Shown: piece by piece, positions 39,701-51,700 of the stretch | How positions within the stretch are numbered: position 1 is the first letter of the stretch | Layout: the number at the start of each line of letters is the position of its first letter | Program-made: the position numbers and the translations under genes | Origin: Cyrtodaria siliqua | Taxonomy: Eukaryota; Mollusca; Bivalvia; Adapedonta; Hiatellidae | Length of the DNA: 64,000 nucleotides | Assembly (NCBI GenBank): GCA_037043455.1 | Contig: JAWPHD010000008.1 | Coordinates: 434,001 to 498,000, forward strand | Reading direction: 5' to 3' | Notes under the pieces: model-generated | The model's input: only the letters and a program-made list of their open reading frames with translations | Databases searched by the model: none | What the model was told of the DNA's origin: nothing

Positions 39701-42700
39701 ATGGGGAAAATAATTGGTTGTTTCATGCCTATATGTTAATATAGAATACTCTCCTTTTGTTATACGTATCACGTATCAGAGCATTCGCAACATCTCGTTT
39801 ACTTCGAAGCATAATCCCGAAGAATGACGGGATTGTCGAGTTTGCAAGTTTGGTATCAAAGGTAAATGTTTGGGTTGTAATATATCAATTATACTAACTT
39901 CAGGCGTCACAGAGCTTCACCGGAGCCGCATCAGGGCCGCTGCTTGGAATATTTCTGCTCGGAGCTTTATTCCCTTGGGCTAACTGGATTGTAAGTTTTC
40001 TTTGTTAGCAGTCTTAAGACCTAAGAATGTACTTCATCTAGATACTTTATTTTATATAAGTAATAGATATGATTGGGATTGGACACACGGGAAACGTATG
40101 TAAAACCACTTGCATGTAATTAGTAATTTGAAAGTTGACTATTACGGCAATTATGTTGGTAATAGTCGATGGCATTTAGCTTTTTTGCATTAGGGATTGC
40201 TGAATACCATTTATTGCGCAAAGTTCGAGCTACAGAAGTTTGCTCATACCGCTTATGGTTTCAAGCTCTTTTTTTTACTTTCAGGGATGTGTTGTTTTAC
40301 TTGTATGGTATAATAATTCGTGCTTACAGCTTGCATCCAGTTTAGAACGCAGTCTTGAATAACTGGATTATTGTACATCCGAAACATGCAAATAGATTGA
40401 AAGCTCATAAAATTCCTTTGTTATCGTTTCATCCCACAGGGATTGTATGACATTTATGGATCATGTTCGATTTTCCTTTTAGGGATGTGTTGTTGGTGGT
40501 ATATTGGGTCTGGCATTGCCGCTATGGATAAGCATAGGTGCTTACAACTTGCCCAGTTCTGGTTACAGTCTGTTGTTTCCTGACAACTGCACAGCGGTTA
40601 ACTCTACCTTGGCGAATACGACCGTAATGGCGGTAACGACCACCATGGCGGAATTGTAAGTAACAGTCTGGGGCTGATTTTATTTTGCCAGTTACATTAT
40701 TCTTACCAACTATCGCTAAAATGTGGGTAGCAATCTTGGAGAAGGGCAAGGTGGTGCATGGGTATTTCGTTCGCTAAATGGCTCATGTCAAAAGAACCCG
40801 AATTAGGAATGGTTTTATTTCATGTCATGCACTGTTCTTGTTTCATGCTGTCATGAATGTAACGTAGTTATCTCATACAAAAAACAAGTAGATATAAACG
40901 TCGAACAGGAAATGTAGCATTCAAAGACCACAGCCAACCACAAACACGCATAAAACAAGCAATAATTACAAAGTTGAATAAATGCAAGATATGACATCAC
41001 AAACATAAAAGGGTTGACAATAGGGCTACCGCCTTGGAACGATCAGTGGAAAAAAGGGGGGTCGTGTGGGGGGGGGGGGGGGGGGGGGGAGAGGGGGTTA
41101 AACCAGGTTCTAGGTGGCACCAAACTTCAATCTTACCGTATAAAGACATACCCGTCAGGTCATAGTCTCAGATGCTCATGTATATATAAATATAAAATAA
41201 AAGCCCAGAAAGCCACAAGTAAGTACTCATTGACTTGGCAGAAGCCAGAGAAACACGAGAACAAACCATTAAAGGTACGACAAGACAATATTTAAGGCAA
41301 ATATCAAACGCTACCGTTTTTGAGGAGTTGGGTAGACGTCATCCTAGGGTCCACAACATGTCCGATTATCGTTCATATCGTATCATGTCATTTCTGTGGT
41401 GCCCATCCTTGGTATTACGGCTTCATGCTGTCTTTGTTTCCTTATCACCTTTCTTTATTCCTTTACGAAGTCGACCATTGAGAAATAACACACCGTGTCA
41501 TATCTGAGGTACCCGTCCATGGGTACACGTTGTGTTGTCGTTATTCCTCGATACCTTTTTTATTTCATTTCCAGGTCGGCCATGGAGAAATTATACACCG
41601 TGTCATATTTGTGGTACCCGTCCATGTGTAAACGTTGTGTTGTTGGTATTCCTCGATACCTTTATTTAGTTCATTTCCAGGACGGCCGTGAGACATTACA
41701 CACCGTGTCATATTTATTTCATTGACAGGTCGGCCGTGGAGAAATTATACACCGTGTCATACTTGTGGTACCCATCCATTGGTGCTGCGACTGCAATCAT
41801 CGTCGGCTTGATACTCAGTTTCATCACAGGTAAAAGTAGATTCAAAGGTCAAACAATAAAAAATACAGTATTTACAGAACTCAGTTATCCAAACCACGCG
41901 TTCAAAACAATTACCAATAACAAAGATAAATCAAATCGACAATCAAAACCACAGACTTAAAACAGAATAACCGGGTCAGAGGCATTTGGGTTTAACAAAA
42001 GGCCTAGGGTTCACCACACGTTACTCTTACTCTAGATTCAGCAATTAAACAGAATGAATGGTGTTTTACGGCACGTCGACACATAAATAGGTCATTTTGT
42101 GCGCAAAAACCGACGAAAGATGAAGAAATTAAGTAGAAATTAAAAATTGATGTAAATGTATAAAAATAAAACTATTAAAAAATAAAGGATGAATGAATGA
42201 ATGAATGGTGTTTTACGGCACGTCGACACATAAATAGGTCATATTGTGCGCAACCACCCACCCCCACCACCCCACACCCCTCCCCCAACACACACACGCA
42301 AAGATATATCCGCTGACAGACTATGCATGTTTAATAGGCGATATAGTTAAAACACAACGATGATCATGTATGTAGGAGTAACAATAAAAAGCCTTGAAAG
42401 CCACACAGTCTTTAAGTACCCAATGACTTGGCAGAAGCCAGAAAAACAAGACAATACAATAATTAAATGCTACCTTCCTGTTCATAATTAACCCTTGACC
42501 CCTGCATGTTCTTTGAATTAAGACCATTCCATTTATGTGACAAAGGGGTATATTTGGGGGAAATAACTGATCAGCAGCCGGAAATTGTAAACTCGCAGGC
42601 TGATTTGACGCAAAGGCTATTATAGTCGCGTATACGTCACCACAGGGTCCTAACTCTGTCATCGCCCAATCACAGAGGAAAGCATAGTGGCAAACTTTAA

Positions 42701-45700
42701 ATTGTCAACCGCTATACATGCGGTACATTTCATGACGAGGGTGTCATAACCTCTTTTGATGCATTTTCAAACGATTGTATGAAAGTGACAATGACGGAAT
42801 ATCTTACGAAATTTGTAAATAACGTCACCGTCAGATGTGATAATGCTTGTCGCAGAAGAGTTCTTAAATAACTTTTATATTCTAACGTAGATCAGGGTAT
42901 GGTGAGATATTTTTAGTAGTAAAAATAATATTAGTTTAAGAGGGATTACTATACTGATGATATCCCAATATTGATCCGAAGCATTTATGTTGCTATATAT
43001 TGCTTACCAGGTCCTATTAGGTCAGACGAGGTTTAATATTAACGAGCATTAGTTTTAAAATGCAGAAGTATATCTGGCTTACTAGATCAAGTACGTTCAT
43101 ATGAGGCTCAGCATATTATATAAAATATAATAAATATTATACATTATTTCCTGATGATATTTCATATAAAAACGCATGGTTATATATTGCTTACCAGCTC
43201 CGAGATTAAATATAAACATACATTTCTATATATTGCGTACCAGGTCCGATGAGTCCGGATGATAATCAATACAAACATGTTCTGTTATACATTACGTACC
43301 AGGTCCGATGTGTTCGGATGAGATTTAATATAAACATGCTCTGTTATACATTACGTACCAGGTCCGATGAGTCCGGATGATAATTAATATAAACATGCTC
43401 TGTTATACACGACGTACCAGGTCCGATGTGTCCGGATGATACTTAATATAAACATGCTCTGTTATACATTACGTACCAGGTTCGATGTGTCCGGATGATA
43501 TTTAATATAAACATGCTCTGTTATACATTGCGTACCAGGTCCGATGTGTCCGGATGATATTTAATATAAACGTGCTCTGTTATACATTGCGTACCAGGTC
43601 CGATGTGTTCGGATGAGATTTAATATAAACATGCTCTGTTATACATTGCGTACCAGGTCCGATGTGTCCGGATGATAATTAATATAAACATGCTCTGTTA
43701 TACATTGCGTACCAGGTCCGATGTGTCCGGATGATATTTAATATAAACATGCTCTGTTATACATTGCGTACCAGGTCCGATGTGTCCGGATGATAATTAA
43801 TATAAACATGCTCTGTTATACATTGCGTACCAGGTCCGATGTGTTCGGATGAGATTTAATATAAACATGCTCTGTTATACATTGCGTACCAGGTCCGATG
43901 AGTCCGTATGATATTTAATACAAACATGCTCTGTTATACATTGCGTATCAGGTCCGATGAGTCCGGATGATATTTAATATAGACATGCTCTGTTATACAT
44001 TACGTACCAGGTCCGATGAGTACGGATGATATTTAATATAAACATGTTCTGTTATACATTGCGTACCAGGTCCGATGAGACCAGAAGATATTGATCCTAA
44101 GTACCTGATTCCTCTCTTCGATCGGCTACTATGCTGTCTCCCAGAAAAATTACGACGAAAATGCAGATATGGTCTCCTTTTCCAAGATCCAGTGGTACGT
44201 GTATTGAATATTTGATTGTAAACTACAATAGACAATAATGGAGTGCATGGTCCAGTGTTAGAGCTTTGGACTCCAGATCGAAAGATCGTGGGTTCGATCC
44301 TCGCCTTGGCCATGTTATTTATCTTTGAGCAAGATAATTAATCCACATTGCTTAGTACTGGTTCAATCCAGGAAGCCATCGAGAATGATTGATACAAGTT
44401 GCAAACCTTGTTTCACAATCGATGTTAAAGAAATATGTTTAAACTAGACAATAATAATAATATGGCCAGTCGATCTCTTGCGAGGGTATGTCTTCCGTCG
44501 GTCCTTTGTCCGTTTGCAATTCCGCTTGCTCAGTCCTAATAACATAAAATGTGCATCATCCTTAGGGTATCCATTTGTTCAGCAGTTTTTATTTTTCGTC
44601 AAATTTCAAGATGGTTGTCACAGCTTCCTACATTTGACATTGGCTTTTGAGTTATAGAGAAATATGTCTTCTTTGACTTCGCTTTCCAGGTATAAACCAA
44701 CTTCAGGTCACAATGTTCTTTGGGTGGTGACCTTTATTGTCAGTAGAGTAAGTGTGAGGTTTGGTGCACCCTGGAACCTATTTTAAATCCCCAGCGGCCT
44801 TTTTTTTGCCACTGACCGTTCCAAAGCGGTAGCCCTATTGTCAACCTTTGTGTGTTTGTGATGTCTTGTCTTGCCTTTTATTCATCTTTATATATAGTTG
44901 TTCTTTGTTTCTTTGTGGTTAACTGTTGTCCTTGAATGCTACTTTTCCTGTTCGGTTTGTTATCTACTTTTTATGACTTGTACTTTTTTTCACCGCTTTT
45001 ATCCAAGATGAACGTTACTTGAATAAAGGACAGTTCAAACTTTTTTTTTTGTATGGCGTTTTACGTCATTTTCAACACATGTAAGGTTATATATGACGGT
45101 CGTTTTTTTATGGTTTATGGTGGAGGCAGACCACCCACTTTTCCTGGGTAGAACCAGTACTTTACACATCCCACCATCCGTAAGAATCGACAGAAACAAG
45201 CGACAGTCAAGGGTAGTCCCCATGTTAGTACGTACCATATCAAGTTCTGTACCCGGAGTCCTCCTAAGGAAAGTGGGAGCTGGTGGTGGGTGGGGAGCTT
45301 TCGGGGATGGGGGTTTCAAACTGTAACTCGCACTACACTGCTTATTTAATAAAGATACAAATGTCAGATGCATGTATTCGAGATCTACTTTTTTAAACTG
45401 TATTTTTCGTCGATGTCAGCTATTCAAAACTAGCTGCCGCTAGTAATATTAATAATATTTACTTTGGAGAATGAGATAAAATATTCACTTACATAACCAT
45501 GTTGGGTAAACAATTCATATATACATGTAAATATAAAGATGAGATACCGAAATTTGAAGAGTTCTTAAGAAAATTGAACAATAGATATGTACACTGTCCT
45601 TAAAAATGATACTCTTAATAAATTTGAAGAAACTTGGAGAAAACTATTAACAACACGTGTGCTGGCCAACGATGCTCTCTGGCAAACTCATTATCTAGTA

Positions 45701-48700
45701 TCTTACATAAGTCTCTTCTAATACTCCTTTTTTTCCATCCTTTCCTATTACACCTTTTAAAATATAATATAAGTAAGTAAGTAAGTAAGTAAGTAATTTT
45801 TTTATTATAGTGACATGTGTATACGGAAATAACAAACATTTAATACAAATGCATAGAGAAACACCCGGCCCAACGGACCTATAAGTCACCTTATAATTAT
45901 AGTTTACAAGTAGTCAACATGGTTAAACATAATGGTTCATTCATAAATATTATATATATTGCGATAAATAGTGTCAATTTAGTTAAATAATTGTACCACA
46001 TGTTTACAGTTACGAGTTATATAACACACTTCTTCTAAACAGATAAGCTTTAACAAGAAATTTTACAACTTTTCTTGTGTGATTATGAATCAGGAAAATC
46101 AGTCTATTAGAGTCTGTCATGTTTTCATGTATTCCATTTGAAATAATTTCACCGAATATCACAGTTCGTATGTTGTTGTATAAAGGACACTTCACTAGAA
46201 AATGAGTCTCGTCTTCAATTAATATATTTAATATATTTAATATTATCTCTAAACAGTGTTATGCAATTTAGCTGTTATGTCTGTTTAAATTAATGTAGTA
46301 AGTGTATTTTTTTAATGTACTGTTGTATGCAAAATAACAACATAATTTTTTTTAATATATATGTATAGCTGCCGCTACCGCCGTTGTACAAGCTGATCGG
46401 CATTACTATTGTAGAGATACTTTTTTACAGTTTCTCATCATTACATACATAATTTGTAATACATAGTTATAATCACATGACATGTTACACATATATCTAC
46501 ACACTCACTTATAGTTCAATTTTTTTTAATACGTATACTCCTTAATTAATCATAGATCATATCAATCACACAATTTAATCAATAATCCAAGGATATCAAA
46601 AAAACAAAACCAAAAGGAATTATATATATGAAATAACAATGTATGTGAGGATATACTTGAATAGGAATACTATTTGGAATAGAACATCTGACAGTAAACA
46701 CCTCTGACAAGAAATTACTTAAATTAAAAAGTTCTTTCTTCTTTGAAGCTTGTAGCAGTGTTACAAATTTATACATATTTGGCCTTTTTAACAAAGTGAA
46801 AGTCGTCTTCAATTTCAGTTGAATTACATATTTGACAAACTCTTCAATTTCTTTCAATCCTATGTCTTGCATAACGAGCTGTCTCAATTCTTAAGCTGTG
46901 TGGAGATAAACGTAATTTAGTAAAAACACTTCGTAATATTTTTGTACATACAATATTCAGGTATCCATGTTCATATCCAAAATTATCTTTAACGTTTCTG
47001 TACAAACTTGATAATACTCTGTTTTCTTGTAGATCAGTGTTCCATTTTTGAATAAAGCATTCCATCAACCTCTGTTTAAAGCTAGATACAACATGTTGAT
47101 GGTTCACTCTTAAAGGATCATACCATACATACATAAATCCATAAGCATTAAGCAGAGATTTTACATTGGATACATTGTTTAAACCATTTTTACAATCATA
47201 TAATGAAAATTTATATATAGATGATAAAGTGATATTTTCTGTAGTAACTAATTTCAACCAATATCTAACTATTCTAGTATATCGTGTGATAATTAATGGA
47301 TAACGCCCCAATTCACCGTAAGCACCAGCATTACTCGTTGTCAGTTTTACTCCTAGAATATTTGTATGCTTCTTCATTCTTTGAATTTCGTTTTCGTAAT
47401 TGTTATTCATTTACTTATGAAGAGTTATATGTAGACACGAAAATATCTTCACTTTTGCCTTCTGAGATTGCTTCCCAATTTGACATAATAAGATATAAAA
47501 GCTCATGTCATTTCTCACTTTTCCATCTTGCCATTGCATTTTTACGTCTTCTATGTATATTTTGATTCATGCGAATATGGAGATATTAATATGTTTTTCT
47601 TTAAATTTGCTTTTGCACTTTAAACATCAGCCATTTCTCTTGTACGAGAGGTGTTCAACTTATATTTGAACACTTTTATTTTGTAACTGAATCAACTATC
47701 TTGAAATTCTCGCCGAATACGTTGATTGTAATGTCAAGTCTAATGATTCCTTCGATATGAAACATTATGACATGCACTTGTATGTGCTTCCTAATGTTGC
47801 TGCATCCGCATTTTTGAAAATGGGTAGAGAATGACATTTTGAAGCAAAAATCGTCAATTATAAAAATAACTGCAATACAAATTTTAACACAAATGCTTTT
47901 AAAAGATCGTCAAAGGTTATAGTAATCCGATATGTCCATGCCTGAACGTAGAAAAGTGTAATATGCATTTTCTTTTAATTTGTCGATTTTCAAGATTTTA
48001 GCGAAAATTAACATGAAATTCAACTATGAAAATGATTAAATTTACGAAAGCTTCTAGTTCAAAACATTAACTGCAGACATTTTTGTGACTTCCTCCGCTA
48101 TAAAAAACAAGTTTCATAAGTTTCTCAAAAGAAAAGATGGAAAAATGTATAACTTAAAATTTAGGGTCAAAACACACACATTTGCTATTTTTTTTACCAA
48201 AGATATCTTTATAAGGTATATGATATACATATATGATATACATCATCAATAACTGTTCATGTTTTTATATCACAAAATATTATTAAAATAGTTATTTTGG
48301 TTAATTTATAAAATTATCAGTAACATAGGAGCACATTTTCCTATTATCTGTCAATGTTTTAATATTGCGATAAAAAGTCGAGCTTTTAATTCAGCATCTA
48401 TATTTTTGTCTTAAAATAAAACATACGATCATATTTAAATTATAAACACAGGTTTAAACAATTATGATATGCATTTAGTGCAATTATTTGGTTTAAGGTA
48501 AAACTCCACGGCAACAGCAACATCTAGGTTTAAAATTAGAAAATGGTGTACACCTTATTCAAAATGTAATTTAAAAAGAACCGCGTGAAATTGGATATTA
48601 TTTTTCAATGCTTAAAGATGAAATTTGTCCTAAATCAACAAATCCGTTGTTGATATGTTTTTAATTATTAAATATCATTAAAAATACGATGTTTACTATG

Positions 48701-51700
48701 CTATTGATGTATGTTTAGTGAAAATATGTTTTTAAAGATAAAAACCGAAAAGGCGAACAGGCATTGCTAAAAAATCGAAAAAAATCTAAGGGGAAAAACT
48801 CTTGCGCGAATTACCGGAAATGACGTCATTGGGAACAAACTATTTTTTGTTTACATTGGGACTGAACACAAAACAGTATACCTTGTGTGAAAATGTGAGA
48901 ATTAAGCGATGTCAGAGGAAATGTTCGTGATAAAACGGTTACACCATGTGCAACCTTACGATTTGGAGCCAGAATACATGTCTGAGGACGAAAATACATC
49001 GGATTCATCAACTGATGATGAAGTCGTACGCGGTGCAGGTGCAAATGGAGAGCTTGTAAAGACTATCGTGTCATGTCATTCGTTACGTTCAGTGGTTCAT
49101 TACACTATTCACTAATCTAACAAAATAGCGTATTTATACACTTACAGCAACAACAAACAAAAAAACAACGTAAACATTGTTTTCATCGAAATCTGACAGT
49201 AAGTCACCCGCAACACTTCAATATCTTGGTACATACACAATATCCGCGAAATGTAGTATATTCGGAATGAATGGACCTGGTCTATACCTATACATTAATA
49301 CATGGATATATATGTATGTAGATCTATGGTAATACGGGCGTCAGATTTTTTTTGCCGATAAGTAGACATGGAACAAATATATTTATTAGATATTATCCAT
49401 AATTGATAAAAAAAAAAATGAATAAAAACAATAATAAATGAAACAGAATAATAAATGAAACGGCATATAATTTCGGCGCCATAATTTCTATAGTATTATA
49501 TATTTTTGCCATAAGTCGCCATCAACACCAAACGCTCTAGGAGCGGTGTTTGCAATATGACACGCTCTCTAGTCTCCACGTGCCCCCAAATATCAATACA
49601 GACTAATAAAATATTGCGGTGCACTATTGAAGTGCAGCCTAACTTGGGTACATACGTCGGTATATCACAAAAGCACGCACCATTTAGGGAAACCTAGTTT
49701 TATGATATATTTCCTGTTTATTGCAATTACTTGAGCCGTGTAATACCGCCGAGGGCAGACGCGTATTGCACAAGACGGATATATCACATGATATTTGTCG
49801 CGCACAAAGAGAGAAAAATACTATGATTTAAATAATATAGCCAAATGTATTATAAGCACGATATAGACAGTTAGTAAGTATACTTACTCATGTATACTTA
49901 CTCCTGATATACAGATCGAAAACAGACCAAATATATCAAATTACCATAATATAAAGTATATTATTCTATTATACTTGTTTTACTTATTGCACGAGCTAAG
50001 AGGCGTTATTGTTGTTGCTTTGCCATAAAAAATTACTGAATTAATATAAAAGCTAGTAATATTATTAATTTTCTGCCTTGTAATAAATATCCATGAAATA
50101 TTTCGTATTTTTTTTTCAAAATCATAGCCCTATATATGTTGATAATATATATCTATAATACTATTGGCAGAAGAGGGTGTATAATTTAAAATTTGGAAAC
50201 AAAGACAGTGTTTATTACACCGGATTCATTTAAATGTATATGCTGAACGGTCTTAGCAATTTTTAAAAAAAGACGGCTACATAATATTAGCGCCGTCAAC
50301 TCTTCATTGATTCACGAAAAGACGCATGCTTCTAATTCTAAACATTCACGGTGTATATAAATTTCTAAGACTATACACCTTTCTTCAATTTATCATACGT
50401 ATACCCGATGAGGTGCTAAGATAATTGAACATAAATTTCAATCTTACTTCATGTATGAATTTCCTCCTCAACGCCGGTCGAATAGGCGAATACAACTTGC
50501 TTGGAGACGGCGGGGTTATGCACTTCTCATTTTTATAGTCGAATATCGTTGGTACCGCTGTTGACTTTAATCTGCATGGCCCTTTGTTCTCCAAATTCAA
50601 AGATAATGAAACCAAAGGATGGACTTCCCACGAAGTCAACTACAAACTCGCGCGTCTTTCGTAGGTTCCCACTTTCTCGACGAGTCGGGCGATTTTCTTC
50701 GGTAAATCTTAATGTATCATTATCACGATTAGGGAAACGAAAGAAACTTAGGTTATTATCTTGTCCTTCTTTATGCAAACTTTTTCACCCAGCAACAACA
50801 CACGGCATTTTTAACAAGTACCATAAAACGTAATCCTACATAGACAATACTATACAACTCAATGCGACACCGCGAATCGTTTGGTACCAATGACGTCACA
50901 GGATCACGTGTCACTTACCTGTCTTCAAAAAGGGCGAAACTCGAAGCGTGTGCGCTATGAGATAGATTGGCTACTGTGAGAAAACGGGACAACCAATAAG
51001 TGTAAGATTTGAAAATATTGTATATTATATACGTATATTTCCGAATATATACTCAATATACACGCTATATTTCACCAATAAGTTCTAAATGACAGTTTCA
51101 CATCATTAAATCACGTATTTTTATGACAATGACTTCCGCTGAAAAAAAACCCATCTTAAACAAAAATGTTCATTTATAAGTTGAACGCCTCTTGTACTAC
51201 CTCTGAGTTTCGTGCTAAGATGAAGATGTTGTTGTATGTTAATGGACTTCTAAATAATTGATATAACTTTATCTTTCATAATTACGATAACAATTTCCCA
51301 ATGTTGCTTTAACTTTTCCCTTTTATTCACGTTCTATTTTAGTCTTTTTACTTCTACGAAATTTCATTTTGAACAATGCAGGGTAAAGTGATGTTTACAA
51401 ATCATTTGTGTTTCATAACAGGTTTTTTTTAAGATTTTTGAGAAGGCATATATACATTTTCTGCTTTTATTAAATTGATGCAATGTTTAAAATGCAAGCG
51501 CGAGTTCTGTCAATGCGATCATATTGAGTTTTGTGTGGACATGAAAATGTCGTTAATTTTCACTTTGTTTTCGCACTATTCACACCAGTCGTTTTACCTC
51601 TACGTCTGCGGTCAACCGGATCACAACTAGAACCCACACGTTGTCATTTGTGTGGACATGAATATAATGCCCATAATTTTCAATTAAGTTTTCCCAATTG

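Larger units (their letters stand above)
47642..51197. mobile_element. 3.56 kb element with 31-base terminal inverted repeats in intron 14
   Basis: The left end GTACGAGAGGTGTTCAAC continues TTATATTTGAACA. The right end is its near-complement (GTACAAGAGGCGTTCAAC, then TTATAAATGAACA). The outermost GTAC could be terminus or target duplication. The sequence outside resembles an uninterrupted relative near 52851 (AGCCATTTCTTTCAGACTAC), as if this block had inserted there. Inside are two convergent coding pieces (48909 on plus, 50808 on minus), each with TGACGTCA about 90 bases before its start. I know no named family with these ends. It is probably a defunct DNA transposon or a two-gene cargo element. 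Confidence 0.5.

Noticed and set aside
43239..44069. Hammerhead ribozyme-like text (CCGATGAGTCC..GGATGA) in the 59-base units
   Set aside because: The core has C where the catalytic CUGAUGA needs U, and no GAAA or cleavage-site partner follows. The text comes from exon 14 codons.
43239..44069. CRISPR-like array
   Set aside because: The units are contiguous 59-base repeats without unique spacers, in a eukaryotic intron.
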